A stretch of 64,000 bases of DNA. Origin: Slackia heliotrinireducens DSM 20476 (GTDB lineage Bacteria; Actinomycetota; Coriobacteriia; Coriobacteriales; Eggerthellaceae). The number at the start of each line of letters is the position of its first letter. The first letter of the stretch is position 1. The stretch lies in the NCBI RefSeq assembly GCF_000023885.1, contig NC_013165.1:2356001-2420000 (forward strand), written 5' to 3'. Below, one piece after another: positions 29,099 to 38,315 of this stretch. The translations under genes and the position numbers were made by a program. Below the pieces are notes generated by a model that ran no database searches, was not told where the DNA came from, and saw only the letters and a list, made by a program, of their open reading frames with translations.

Positions 29099-29473
29099 TT
29101 ACGGAAGCACGGCGATAACCGAAATCTCGATTTCGGCGCCCTTCGGAAGCGCGCTTACCTGCACGCACTCACGTGCAGGATTGCTTACGAAATGACGCGC
29201 GTATTCGGTGTTGAACTCGCCGAAATGGGCCATATCGGTCAGATAACACGTGGTTTTCACCACGTGTTCGAAGCCGGTTCCGGCTTCGTTGAGGATGGCT
29301 TTAATGCTAGCGGCTATGCGGGCCGTCTGTTCGGCGATGGTTCCGGCAAGCAAATCCCCCGTTTCCGGATCGATGGGAATCTGGCCGGACACATAAACAA
29401 CGCCGTTTGCCGAAACGGCCTGGGAATACGGCCCGATTGCCGCAGGTGCCAAGCTTGTGCGTATAGGTTTCAT
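29099..29473 (-). CDS. ridA: RidA family enamine/imine deaminase
   Basis: A 124-residue YjgF/YER057c/UK114-family protein that hydrolyses reactive enamines and imines formed by PLP enzymes. The active-site arginine is in RECVQVSALPKGAEIEISV, and AAIGPYSQAV and YVSGQIPIDP are canonical. ATG at 29473 has GAGGAGC six bases upstream. It follows grdB by 123 bp, on the same strand and before the same long terminator, so it is probably the last gene of the reductase operon. Its purpose there may be clearing imine intermediates; this is inference. Confidence 0.9.
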   Translation of the reverse strand: MKPIRTSLAPAAIGPYSQAVSANGVVYVSGQIPIDPETGDLLAGTIAEQTARIAASIKAILNEAGTGFEHVVKTTCYLTDMAHFGEFNTEYARHFVSNPARECVQVSALPKGAEIEISVIAVLP

Positions 29474-29511
29474 GACGACGCTCCTCTTCATACGGCGTAG
29501 CAAAGCGAGGT

Positions 29512-29583
29512 CCCGCAGGCATCGCCACCTCGGCGCGCCTGCGGGAAATGGCCTGCGGAGCGCGACCTGGCATACCGCGCTCC
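29512..29583 (-). promoter_or_regulatory. Two hairpins between grdB and ridA
   Basis: Stem CCCGCAGGC/GCCTGCGGG (29512-29545, nine perfect pairs) and stem GGAGCGCG/CGCGCTCC (29557-29583, eight pairs) lie back to back. Neither has a U-run. They may control RNA processing or lower ridA expression relative to grdB. Confidence 0.45.
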
Positions 29584-29596
29584 TCTAAACGGCCTC

Positions 29597-30892
29597 TTAT
29601 TCGAAGTGGGTCGGGCCGTCGACTTGGGTTGCCAAGCCGTCAACCGCACGCTCGACCATAGAGACGCGCAACGACTTCTCTTCCTCAGGCGGCAGCTCCG
29701 GATTGCCAGCAGGATACGGAATCGCCACGGTAGGCAGGATTCGGTTCGCGCCGACCGATTCCGAAATCGTGGTGATCGTAGCCATGTGGATGATGGGAAT
29801 GCCGTAACGTTCGATTTCTTTAACCATCGTTGCACCGCAACGAGTGCAGGTGCCTCAAGTGGAGGTCAGAATAACGCCGTCTACACCGGCATCTTTCAAC
29901 TCCGCACCGATTTCCTTACCGAATGCGCGCGCGTTCGCGACGGCCGTACCGGTGCCGGTGGTGGTGTACATGTAGTCGTACACCTTGCCGATCTTTCCTT
30001 CGCGTTCCAGCTCGCGCAAGGCGTCGAGTGGAGCGACGCGATCGGCGTCTTCGTTGCAGTACACGGGGTCGAAGCCGCCGTGCACCGTGAAGAAGTCGCT
30101 CTTCAGGTCGTCCTCGCTGGAGATATCGTACTTGTTCCACTGCTGCGCGGACGCGGACTGAAGGTGATCGGGGTTGCCCAGAGGCACAATGCCGCCGGAC
30201 GTTGCCAATGCGATGGTAGCCTTGGACAGATCGAGAATGGCCGGCGCCGGCTCGACCACGTCGAACGAAGGCATCGGAAGCTCGGTGGTGAACGGCTCGT
30301 CGTTCAGTCGCGCAAGCAGCATGTTGACGGCGCGTTTGGAACCGATCTCATCAACAAGGATGCACTCGCGTCGACCCTGCGGGAAGTAATGGTCGTCTTC
30401 AGGCGTAACCTCTTCACCAAGGGACAGCTTCTTCACAAGGTTCGCCATAGCAGGAATCGCCTTGCGCATCTGCGCTGCGGCGTTCGCCGTTTCCGCCACC
30501 CAAGCGAAGGACTGGCAGTGTTCAAGGCCGGGGTTTTCGGCGTACATGCCGCTCACGCACGTGATGCCGAGTTCGTCGGCAGCCTTGCAGGCGCCTGCGC
30601 AGGCGAATCCGTAACGCCCGGCGTTGAAAGCGGGACCGGCTATGAAGATGTCGGGCTTCTGCTGGGTCAGGACGTTCTTGATGAATTCGACAGCCTCGTC
30701 CTCGCGCTGCCCGAAGAAGTTGTCGCCGCAGATGATGGTGCCAACAGCCTCGATGTCGTCGCCGGCCGCCGAGGCGATGCCCTGGGCGGGACCAACGAGT
30801 TCGGTCCGGAACTCGGGCGCATGGTCGGCCATGTCCTCGCCGCCGATGCCGCCGAAGAACTGGTTCAGATAGAAAATCGCTCGTTTAGCCAT
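29597..30892 (-). CDS. grdB: Glycine/sarcosine/betaine reductase component B, selenoprotein subunit
   Basis: Substrate-specific subunit that, with GrdE, reduces glycine, sarcosine or betaine, transferring a carboxymethyl group to the selenoprotein GrdA. The product has 431 residues if the in-frame TGA at 29855-29857 is read as selenocysteine (residue 346). The context VILTST-U-GTCTRCGATMVKEIE matches the known GrdB Sec site, and the frame continues for 85 normal family residues to a TAA. A small hairpin follows the TGA. Other family marks are GPAFNAGRYGFACAGACKA and YTTTGTGTAVANA. ATG at 30892 has AAGGAGG upstream. It is not a pseudogene. Which substrate it uses is not visible. Confidence 0.92.
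29831..29848 (-). promoter_or_regulatory. Candidate bacterial SECIS hairpin of grdB
   Basis: Six bases after the TGA, the minus strand folds as TGCAC, loop TCGTTGCG, GTGCA. The loop contains GUUG-type bases of the sort SelB reads in known bacterial elements. Position fits, but sequence rules for SECIS elements are loose. Confidence 0.5.
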
Positions 30893-30907
30893 CGTGTCCT
30901 CCTTTCG

Positions 30908-32191
30908 TTAGTACAACTTGACAGATGCGTTGTGGTAGCCGATTTCCGAAGTGGCGCCGATCACCGCGTTCAGTTCGACCTTTATCGAGCCGTCATCCGC
31001 GACGCAGCCGTCCCAGCCGCCGGCCAGGGTCTGCGCCGATTTCAGGTTGCCGATGACGCGTTCGGCGGGCCCGAGGTCGATGACCTTGCTCACGTTGCCG
31101 GACGAAACGACGGCGACGGCTTCGGGCGCGGTGTCGGTCAAAGGCTGGCTCGTACCGTCCCAACCCGAGCACTCGTCGGTGACAAGAGCGGTCTTGATTC
31201 CGCGCTTCTCGAGACGGGAGCAGATCATGACCAGGTCGGAGTCGGGGTTGCCGTAGCCTTCCTCGGAAACGATGACGCCTTCAACGCCCATCTGCTCGCA
31301 GAGCTTCGCGGTGTAGTCGCATGTGCGGAACTTGCCGTCCAGCGTAGTGAGCTCCGGCGCGAAGAAGGCGCCGACGAAGTTGATGGTCTTGCCGTGCTGC
31401 TCGTACAGGTCAAGAATGAGCGCATTGTTCTGGTGCTGGTAGGTGGTGATCTTGTCGCATGCCGCCACGCAGTTTCCGCTGATGACCGCATTGTCCAACT
31501 CCTCGTTGGGATGGAACCAGGTGGGGATGATCTGCTTCAGGTCGACGCCGTACAGGAACGTGTCGTGCAGCAGGCCCTGGGAGATGGTCATCTCCACATA
31601 GGCGACCTTAGGAAGGTTCGGGTATTTCTCGGTCTCCTTGTCCATGGGGCCCATCTCGTAGACCACCGTTTCGTCGATGGCGGCGTCTTTGGCGGCCAGG
31701 CCGACAAACGTCGAGGCACGAAGGCCAGCCAGGCGGACGACCACCTCGTGCTGATGCGGGTCGAGACCGTCCACGGGAGTGATGTCCACGACGATGTTCA
31801 ACGTCTTGGAGAACGGGGTCCAAAGCGCACCTTCGCCCCACATGTCGATGACGCCCTCTTGGAAGCCGACCATGTCTCCGATGGTGACCACGGCGGCACC
31901 TTTCAGAACGTTCACGGTGCCGTTGCCGGCTTCTTCGTACTTCGTGGTTACGCCTGGAAATCCGTTTGCGCGGTCGACGCGGTAACGGGGCTCGATGACG
32001 TCCTTGACAGGAACGATGCGTGCGCACTCGCCAGGCTTGGCCAGATCGATTTTGACGTCTTTGACCTTATCGTCTTCCAATACGACGTTGCGAAGCCCCT
32101 CCGCATCAACGGTGAGAACGCCGTCTTCCACTTTGTTCTCATCACCCAAAACCACGTCTTTGATGTAAATCAGGTTCTGTTCAAGTCTCAA
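30908..32191 (-). CDS. grdE: Glycine/sarcosine/betaine reductase component B, GrdE proprotein
   Basis: Precursor of the alpha and beta subunits of component B, 427 residues. It is expected to self-cleave before Cys241 in AVISGNCVAACDK, creating the pyruvoyl group that forms a Schiff base with the amino substrate. N-terminal MRLEQNLIYIKDVVLGD, VVDITPVDGLDPHQHE and LDLYEQHGK agree with the family. The TTG at 32191 is chosen because it has AGGAGG eight bases upstream and gives the conserved start MRLE; an upstream GTG touches that site. grdB follows after 16 bases. Confidence 0.92.
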   Translation of the reverse strand: MRLEQNLIYIKDVVLGDENKVEDGVLTVDAEGLRNVVLEDDKVKDVKIDLAKPGECARIVPVKDVIEPRYRVDRANGFPGVTTKYEEAGNGTVNVLKGAAVVTIGDMVGFQEGVIDMWGEGALWTPFSKTLNIVVDITPVDGLDPHQHEVVVRLAGLRASTFVGLAAKDAAIDETVVYEMGPMDKETEKYPNLPKVAYVEMTISQGLLHDTFLYGVDLKQIIPTWFHPNEELDNAVISGNCVAACDKITTYQHQNNALILDLYEQHGKTINFVGAFFAPELTTLDGKFRTCDYTAKLCEQMGVEGVIVSEEGYGNPDSDLVMICSRLEKRGIKTALVTDECSGWDGTSQPLTDTAPEAVAVVSSGNVSKVIDLGPAERVIGNLKSAQTLAGGWDGCVADDGSIKVELNAVIGATSEIGYHNASVKLY

Positions 32192-32203
32192 TGTAAGCAC
32201 CTC

Positions 32204-32578
32204 CTAAATTGCATGTGCATCTACCAGAATCGAAATCTCCTGCAGCGCCGATTCATGGAGCCGTAAGTCCATGGCCGCATAGCCCATGTCATGTTCGGGC
32301 TGTCCATTACGGTGCTCGGTCGCCTTTTCGAACAGGATGATCGCGTTCTCGGCAACCTGGCACTGTTCCAGGTCGGACGAATGATGCCGTTTTCCCAGGA
32401 TCACCGTCCGGAACGGAGAGAACATCATACGGCTGCTTGCGAACAGCGGGTGCGACACCAGGTCATACCCTAAGAACACTTTGTCACGCACGTTCACAAG
32501 CACATCCCGAAACGATCCTTCCACGAACTCGACGTTCTCTCCCCCTTTCATCAGGGGATTGTTGGACACGACAAGCAT
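32204..32578 (-). CDS. grdX: GrdX family protein
   Basis: A 124-residue cytosolic protein that commonly accompanies grd operons; its biochemical role is unknown. It starts LVVSNNPLM as GrdX proteins do, and has HPLFASSRMMFSPFRTVILG in the middle. ATG at 32578 has GGAGGTGA six bases upstream. It sits between the transporter (36-bp gap) and grdE (12-bp gap), so it belongs to the same transcript. Confidence 0.8.
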   Translation of the reverse strand: MLVVSNNPLMKGGENVEFVEGSFRDVLVNVRDKVFLGYDLVSHPLFASSRMMFSPFRTVILGKRHHSSDLEQCQVAENAIILFEKATEHRNGQPEHDMGYAAMDLRLHESALQEISILVDAHAI

Positions 32579-32614
32579 GGCATCACCTCCTTTCAGGCAT
32601 ATGCCGTCGCGGCT

Positions 32615-33841
32615 CTATTCGTTCCCACCGTCTTCAAGTTCAGGCGCGGGCGCCTCGGCAGGCAGGTCGGATTCGCGGTTCTTCCTCTTGGCGATCAAGT
32701 CGCGAATGTTTTTGGCCACCATGAAGATGAGCAGCGCGGCGCCTACGTAGCCGTTAAGCACGTAGATGACGTTGACCAGAACGCGGAAGGGCAAGAACAG
32801 GCCGATAAGCAGACCGACGATACCCAGGACAGCCGTCAGAACCTTGAAGCGCACGGTGCCTTCTTCGGCGAAACGGGACACAGGGTTGTACAGCAGCGGC
32901 ACGGCCGTGCTGTAGATGCCCGCGAAAACGACGATTGCGAACACGGAGCTCAGAGCAGGCAGGATGTGCTCGGTCAGAACGAGGTTGGGGATGTCCGCAT
33001 TCCACACGTACACGCCGGGGTTCGAAAGGGACTCGACGTTGATGCAGCAGATCTGGGCCAAAGCAACAAGCACGATGGCGACGCAGATGGCAACCGTTCC
33101 GCCGACGATGCCGGCATTAAGATCCTTCAAGCGGTTGTTCATGCCAAGCGCCGACGTGAATGCGGCGAACCACAGCAGGACGAAACCCGCATACGAAAGG
33201 CCAGACATGAGCCACCCAGGAATAAATCCGTTGGGGTCTGCCGCATACTTGATGTTGTCGGTCGCCGTAGCTCCGATGAGCCCCTCGGGGGCGCTTGCCA
33301 ATGCCGCCAAGCCGGCCGAAAGGTTCTCCCAGTTGCTAATCAACGACAGAACGGCAATGGCGATGCACATGACCACGATGATGGGACCGACGATTCCGAT
33401 TGCGTCAACCAGCTTGCGCAGGCCCGCTGCAACGGTGATTATGGCCAAGACCGCCAAGACGATGCCGCCGACGACATGCGGAAGGCCGTATTGCTGCTCC
33501 AATGTGGAGGATGCCCCACCGATCATCACCCAGAAGGACATGTACACGAAGGCGGTGGAGTAATAATCCAGGACCGTTCCCAGGTGCTTGCCGCAGTAGT
33601 ATTTGTAGACGTCGTTCGCCTTTTCGAATCGTTCGGTGGCGCCTGCATGGGCAAAATTGAAGTTGTAGTACAGGAAAAGCACAGCGAAAACGACGACCGT
33701 GGCGAAGAGCTCCAAGCCATACGACGTGTAGTACTGGATGATCTCCTGTCCCGTCGCAAAGCCTGAACCGATGGTAAACGCTATGACCGCACCTGCCAGG
33801 ATAAGCACCCGTCTTGGGTTCAACCCAGTTCGGTTGTCCAT
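32615..33841 (-). CDS. YkvI-family membrane transporter, likely substrate carrier for the reductase
   Basis: Integral membrane protein of 408 residues with about ten helices and a LeuT-like N-terminus (AFTIGSGFATGQEIIQYYTSYG). It belongs to the YkvI group (COG3949-like), whose members are poorly characterised and often sit beside amino-acid genes. As the first gene of the grd operon it probably imports glycine, sarcosine, betaine or a relative. ATG at 33841 has AGGAG upstream. The acidic C-terminal tail (PAPELEDGG) is cytoplasmic. Confidence 0.8.
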   Translation of the reverse strand: MDNRTGLNPRRVLILAGAVIAFTIGSGFATGQEIIQYYTSYGLELFATVVVFAVLFLYYNFNFAHAGATERFEKANDVYKYYCGKHLGTVLDYYSTAFVYMSFWVMIGGASSTLEQQYGLPHVVGGIVLAVLAIITVAAGLRKLVDAIGIVGPIIVVMCIAIAVLSLISNWENLSAGLAALASAPEGLIGATATDNIKYAADPNGFIPGWLMSGLSYAGFVLLWFAAFTSALGMNNRLKDLNAGIVGGTVAICVAIVLVALAQICCINVESLSNPGVYVWNADIPNLVLTEHILPALSSVFAIVVFAGIYSTAVPLLYNPVSRFAEEGTVRFKVLTAVLGIVGLLIGLFLPFRVLVNVIYVLNGYVGAALLIFMVAKNIRDLIAKRKNRESDLPAEAPAPELEDGGNE

Positions 33842-33909
33842 GCCAGTCTCCTAACTTTCTATCGCATCCAATAGATGAAAAAAGCGGTCGACTGCTTCTA
33901 TTAGGAAAT

Positions 33910-33939
33910 ACTATACGGATTGCCATTTGTGATAAATGG
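33910..33939 (-). promoter_or_regulatory. Candidate grd promoter with overlapping operator
   Basis: Minus strand: TATAGT (33910-33915) is a good -10. The expected -35 position falls in an inverted repeat CCATTT, five bases, AAATGG (33923-33939). A regulator bound there would block the promoter. A second repeat (GATTCC, eight bases, GGAATC) is at 33996-34015 and a third (AAATGT, GGG, ACATTT) at 34068-34082. The adjacent TetR protein is the likely ligand. Confidence 0.4.
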
Positions 33940-34084
33940 TCGATGATCCCAGTTCAGTCGCTTATTCCAGTGTTTGCGGCAAAGCAGGAGCATATGATTC
34001 CGATTGACAGGAATCGCTGATTAAGAAATCAAATACTTATTTGTTTCCCTTATGGGACGCTTTTTAAAAATGTGGGACATTTCC

Positions 34085-34648
34085 CTACTTGAGCAGGCCG
34101 CCTTTAACCAGGATGGTGCAGGCGATTTCCACCAACCGCTCAAGAGGAACGACTTTGCCGTCCTTAACCCATTTGCGGTATGTCTGCCATTGGACTGCGG
34201 TTACGCCCACCATGTACAGGTGCCATTCTTCTGCAGTCCACCCCTCCGGCGGCACGGAGTTCGCATAGCGTTCCGACTCCATGCCTTTTGCGATCTTCGC
34301 GAATATGCGCCCGTGCTTCTCGTTGCAGAGGATGGCGTCGTACATGGGGCCCTGCGCTGCGGAGAACCTGAGGAAATCCCCGGTCACCTGCTCGAGGTCT
34401 TCGGGATACCTCATGCCGGATGTAAGCTCGATGTACTCCCGGGCGTAGCGATCCTCGTATTCGTCGAGAAGATCGTTCAGGGTGGGATAGTACCGGTAGA
34501 ACGTCTTTTTATTGATGCGGGCCCTTGCGCATAACGCGGTGACGGTAATCGACTCGAAAGGCATTTCCACCATCAGCTCTTCGAACGTCGAGTGGATATT
34601 GTCAAGCGTCTTCTGCACGCGTAAATCGCCGGCGTTCCTGTCAAACAT
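34085..34648 (-). CDS. TetR family regulator beside the grd operon
   Basis: DNA-binding regulator of 187 residues. The N-terminal helix-turn-helix reads FESITVTALCARARINKKTF then YRYYPTLNDLLDEY, the TetR pattern, followed by a helical ligand domain. It lies directly upstream of the grd operon on the same strand with about 240 bp between them, which carry three inverted repeats. It probably controls the operon, and perhaps itself through the hairpin-like repeat at 34723-34760. ATG at 34648 has AGGAGG nine bases upstream. Confidence 0.87.
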   Translation of the reverse strand: MFDRNAGDLRVQKTLDNIHSTFEELMVEMPFESITVTALCARARINKKTFYRYYPTLNDLLDEYEDRYAREYIELTSGMRYPEDLEQVTGDFLRFSAAQGPMYDAILCNEKHGRIFAKIAKGMESERYANSVPPEGWTAEEWHLYMVGVTAVQWQTYRKWVKDGKVVPLERLVEIACTILVKGGLLK

Positions 34649-34942
34649 GCGGAGTGACCTCCTATCGAAGCCGATGCTGGCAGCTAGAGAATTCTGGCGC
34701 GTGTATCATGGGAGATAATATACCTGGAACCAGCCCGCCGTTGCAGCCGCCTGGTTCTGGAAAATAGATATACACTATTACCCCAGTTGAAACGGCATAT
34801 ACAAGTTAACAGGTCGGAAACAGACGACGCATACGTCCGAAGGACGGCGTGTTGCGCGCGCGGCATTGGGGCGTTGGTCGGAAGTTTCTTCAATTGAAAG
34901 AGGCCGGCATGCAGCCGGCCTCCAGACAGGTGCGATTCGAAC
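34649..34942. other. Intergenic region between glyA and the TetR gene
   Basis: About 294 bp with the glyA terminator at its left. An inverted repeat (CCTGGAACCAG 34723-34733 and CTGGTTCTGG 34751-34760) sits just upstream of an AT-rich TATATTATC on the minus strand, so it may be the TetR gene promoter with an operator. Nothing else is recognised. Confidence 0.4.
34892..34922 (-). terminator. Terminator of glyA
   Basis: Minus-strand stem GAGGCCGGC/GCCGGCCTC with a five-base loop, then TTTCAATT, about 20 bases after the glyA stop. Confidence 0.82.
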
Positions 34943-36199
34943 CTAGATGAGCTCGTAGCCGGGATAGAGCGGGTGCTTCTCGAGCAAGGCCTTGGTCTGC
35001 TCGGCAACCGAAGCCAGCACGGCGGCGTCACCCTTGGCGAACAGGGTTTTCGCGATAAGGTTGCCTACCAGGTGGAAATCCTCGGCCGTGAAGCCGCGGG
35101 TGGTGGCCGCTGCGGTGCCGACGCGGATGCCGCTGGTCACGAACGGCGAGCGGGGCTCGTTGGGAATCGAGTTCTTGTTCACGGTCATGCCCACGGATTC
35201 GAGCAGATGCTCGGCATCCTTGCCCGTGACGTCGGCGGGCGTCAGGTCCACCAGGCACAGATGGTTGTCGGTACCGCCGGAAACAAGGCGCAACCCGCCT
35301 TCGGTCAGGCCGTCCGCCAATGCGGCGCAGTTCTTCACCACGTTGTCGATGTACACGGCGAACTCGGGCTGCAAAGCCTCCTTGAAGGCGACGGCCTTGC
35401 CGGCGATCACATGCATGAGCGGGCCGCCCTGGCTGCCGGGGAACACGGCCTTATCGACTTTGGCGGCAATCTCTTCGTCGTTGCACAGGATGAGGCCGCC
35501 GCGGGGGCCGCGCAGGGTTTTATGGGTGGTGGAGGTGACGATGTCGGCATAGGGCACGGGGTTCGGATGGGCGCCCGTGGCTACAAGACCTGCGATATGG
35601 GCCATATCCACCATGAAGTAGGCGCCGTGGGAATGCGCGATGTCGGCCATGCGCTCGAAATCGATCACGCGCGGGTAGGCGGAGGCGCCGCCGATGATCA
35701 TCTTGGGATGCAGCTCGTCGGCCATACGCTCCAGCGCGTCGTAATCGATGCGCTCGTCTTCGTCCAGTCCGTAGCCATGGACGTCGTACAGCTTGCCGGA
35801 GAAGTTCGCCGGTGAACCGTGGGTCAGGTGCCCGCCGTTGTCGAGGCTCATGCCCAGCACGGTGTCGCCAGGGTTGACCAGTGCGAAGTAGGCCGCCAGA
35901 TTGGCGTTGGCTCCGCAGTGGGGCTGCACGTTGGCGAAATTGGCTCCGAACAGCTGCTTGGCGCGTTCGCGGGCCAAATCCTCAGCAATGTCGACCTTTT
36001 CACAACCGCCGTAGTAGCGCTTGCCTGGATATCCTTCAGCATACTTGTTGGTCATGACGCTGCCCATGGCCTCCAAAACCGACGTGCTGGTGAAGTTCTC
36101 AGACGCAATCAGCTCGATGGTGTTGCGCTGACGGTCCAGTTCCGCCTGAAGTGCACCGGCTATTTCGGGGTCTGATTGACTGAGATACTGAAGAGTCAT
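34943..36199 (-). CDS. glyA: Serine hydroxymethyltransferase
   Basis: PLP enzyme of 418 residues interconverting serine and glycine with tetrahydrofolate. PLP lysine is in [19 protein letters not shown] near the N-terminus, [15 protein letters not shown] and [10 protein letters not shown] are signature segments. ATG at 36199 has AAAGGAA seven bases upstream. It follows rpiB by 37 bp on the same strand and ends in a terminator, so the pair is probably one transcript. It could supply glycine to the reductase chain. Confidence 0.96.
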   Translation of the reverse strand: MTLQYLSQSDPEIAGALQAELDRQRNTIELIASENFTSTSVLEAMGSVMTNKYAEGYPGKRYYGGCEKVDIAEDLARERAKQLFGANFANVQPHCGANANLAAYFALVNPGDTVLGMSLDNGGHLTHGSPANFSGKLYDVHGYGLDEDERIDYDALERMADELHPKMIIGGASAYPRVIDFERMADIAHSHGAYFMVDMAHIAGLVATGAHPNPVPYADIVTSTTHKTLRGPRGGLILCNDEEIAAKVDKAVFPGSQGGPLMHVIAGKAVAFKEALQPEFAVYIDNVVKNCAALADGLTEGGLRLVSGGTDNHLCLVDLTPADVTGKDAEHLLESVGMTVNKNSIPNEPRSPFVTSGIRVGTAAATTRGFTAEDFHLVGNLIAKTLFAKGDAAVLASVAEQTKALLEKHPLYPGYELI

Positions 36200-36236
36200 G
36201 CGCGGTTCCTTTCCCTATATACGTCGTGCACGAAGC

Positions 36237-36677
36237 TTATCGTGCGTCAAGTGCCATGATTTTCTCAACACGCCCGGCGTGGCGACCACCGCCGAATTCC
36301 GTCGTGAGGAACACATCAAGAATTTCCTTGTTGGTGTCCACGTCGACGAAACGACCCGAAAGGGTGATGACGTTGGCATCGTTGTGCTCGCGGCACAGGG
36401 CTGCGAACTGCGGCGTGATGATATTTGCGGCGCGGACGCCTGCAACCTTGTCAGCTGCGAGCGCCATGCCGATACCGGTGCCGCACACAAGCACCCCGCG
36501 CTCAACCGTACCATCTGCCACGTCGTTGGCCACGGGAACGGCGTAATCGGGGTAATCGACACGGTCATCGGAATTCGGACCCCGGTCTATGACCTCGTGT
36601 CCTGCGGATTCAAGATATGCACGGAGCAGTTCCTTCTGCTCGAAACCTGCATGGTCGCTTGCAATGGACAGTTTCAT
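36237..36677 (-). CDS. rpiB: Ribose-5-phosphate isomerase B
   Basis: Interconverts ribose-5-phosphate and ribulose-5-phosphate. The 146-residue protein has IASDHAGFEQKELL, VCGTGIGMALAADKVAGVRA and REHNDANVITLSGR, all RpiB signatures including the active-site cysteine in LVCGTGIG. AGGAGG lies seven bases before ATG 36677. Likely cotranscribed with glyA. Confidence 0.93.
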   Translation of the reverse strand: MKLSIASDHAGFEQKELLRAYLESAGHEVIDRGPNSDDRVDYPDYAVPVANDVADGTVERGVLVCGTGIGMALAADKVAGVRAANIITPQFAALCREHNDANVITLSGRFVDVDTNKEILDVFLTTEFGGGRHAGRVEKIMALDAR

Positions 36678-36774
36678 GCGCTTTACCTCCTGCGCTTGCG
36701 GCGTTCACCCGATAACGGCGGCTGCCATTTTACGACACAACAATACGAAACGCAGTCAATTCCATCGGCTTCTA

Positions 36775-38286
36775 TCAAAGCGTCTTATTTAACTTCGTTG
36801 AAACACGGGCGACCGCATCGTGCCATCCGTCAAGATGGGCTTTGCGACTCTCCTCATCCATATGGGAAACGAACCGGTCGTCCGTCTCGCGCAGCGAACG
36901 GACCGCGCCGAGGTCTTTCCAGAACCCCGTGTTCAGGCCCGCCAGCAATGCCGCACCGAACGCCGTGCTCTCGATGACCTGCGGACGGTTGATCTGCGCG
37001 TCCAGGATGTCGGCCTGGAACTGCATGAGGAAGTTGTTGCGGCACGCGCCGCCGTCCACGTTGAGATGCTTGATGGGGATGCCCGAGTCGGCCTCCATGG
37101 TGCGGACCACGTCCGCCGCCTGATAGGCCAAAGCCTCCAACGCCGCGCGGGCGATGTGGGCGCGACCGGCGCCACGGGTCAACCCCAGGATTGCACCGCG
37201 GGCCTGCGCATCCCAATAGGGGGCGCCCAACCCGGTGAATGCCGGCACCACATAGACGCCGGCGCAGTTCTCCACGCTGTTGGCCAGGCCTTCCGTTTCG
37301 GCCGCATCGGAGATGATGCCCAGCTCGTCGCGGAGCCACTGGATGAGGGCGCCCGCCACGAACACGCTTCCCTCAAGGGCGTATTCGATGCCCTCGGCCC
37401 CTGGAGCGCTTGCCGCAATGGTGGTGACCAGGCCGTTTTTAGAAGCAACGGCCTCGGTTCCCGTGTTCATCAGGAGGAAGCACCCGGTGCCGTAGGTGTT
37501 CTTGGTCTGGCCCGGCTCGAAGCAGCACTGGCCGAACAGGGCCGCCTGTTGGTCACCGGCCACGCCGCGGATGGGGATGCCTTCGGGCAGGCCCGCGCGG
37601 GATGTGACCCCGAAATCCGCCGACGACGGCAGCACCTCGGGCAGCATGGCACGGGGCACGCCGAACAGTTTCAGCAGATCGTCGTCCCAATCGCCCTTAT
37701 GGATGTCGAACAGCATGGTGCGGCTGGCGTTGGTGCGGTCGGTCGCATGCACCTTGCCGTCGGTCAGCTGCCAGATGAGCCACGTGTCCACGGTCCCGAA
37801 CGCCAGCTCGCCCGCTTCGGCACGCTGACGGGCACCAGGCACGCTGTCCAGGATCCATTTGATCTTGCTTGCCGAGAAGTACGCATCGGGCACGAGGCCG
37901 GTTTTCGCCGTGATGTCGGCTGCGACCTGCGGATCGGAGCACAGCTCGTCGATGATGCCGGCCGTGCGGCGGCACTGCCATACGATGGCGTTGGCGACGG
38001 GCTCCCCCGTGGTGCGGTCCCACACGACGGTGGTCTCGCGCTGGTTGGTGATGCCGATGGAGTCTATCTCGTCGGGCGTGGCGCCGGCGGCGATCAGGGC
38101 TTCGGCCATGACACCCAGTTGCGTGGATGCGATTTCCATCGGGTCGTGCTCGACCCAGCCCGGCTGCGGGTAGATCTGCGTGAAGGGATGCTGAGCGACG
38201 CCGCAGATGACACCCTGTTTGTCGAAGAGGATCGCGCGGGACGACGTGGTGCCCTGGTCGAGGGACATGACGTACTTTTTAGGCAT
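36775..38286 (-). CDS. glpK: Glycerol kinase
   Basis: Phosphorylates glycerol to glycerol-3-phosphate with ATP; 503 residues, normal length. It carries the FGGY-family N-terminus [29 protein letters not shown], the substrate loop [17 protein letters not shown] and the C-terminal signature [21 protein letters not shown] region. ATG at 38286 has GAGG six bases upstream. It starts 29 bases after the lipase stop on the same strand, so lipase and kinase likely form an operon. Confidence 0.95.
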   Translation of the reverse strand: MPKKYVMSLDQGTTSSRAILFDKQGVICGVAQHPFTQIYPQPGWVEHDPMEIASTQLGVMAEALIAAGATPDEIDSIGITNQRETTVVWDRTTGEPVANAIVWQCRRTAGIIDELCSDPQVAADITAKTGLVPDAYFSASKIKWILDSVPGARQRAEAGELAFGTVDTWLIWQLTDGKVHATDRTNASRTMLFDIHKGDWDDDLLKLFGVPRAMLPEVLPSSADFGVTSRAGLPEGIPIRGVAGDQQAALFGQCCFEPGQTKNTYGTGCFLLMNTGTEAVASKNGLVTTIAASAPGAEGIEYALEGSVFVAGALIQWLRDELGIISDAAETEGLANSVENCAGVYVVPAFTGLGAPYWDAQARGAILGLTRGAGRAHIARAALEALAYQAADVVRTMEADSGIPIKHLNVDGGACRNNFLMQFQADILDAQINRPQVIESTAFGAALLAGLNTGFWKDLGAVRSLRETDDRFVSHMDEESRKAHLDGWHDAVARVSTKLNKTL

Positions 38287-38315
38287 GGGATTCCTCGTTT
38301 CTCTCAACACCGTCG

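Noticed and set aside
29597-30892. Two adjacent open frames looking like a broken gene
   Set aside because: The break is one in-frame TGA at the known selenocysteine position of GrdB with normal sequence on both sides, so one selenoprotein gene is called.
29606-32266. 886-codon plus-strand open frame opposite grdB/grdE
   Set aside because: Shadow frame of G+C-rich coding sequence; the minus strand encodes clear GrdB and GrdE proteins.
33842-34084. Glycine riboswitch before the grd operon
   Set aside because: No tandem aptamer pattern or conserved core was found; control by the TetR protein fits better.
34928-34946. TTCGAATC motif like a tRNA T-arm just after glyA
   Set aside because: No acceptor, anticodon or D arm can be built; upstream bases are glyA coding sequence. 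Probably chance, or at most an old attachment-site trace.
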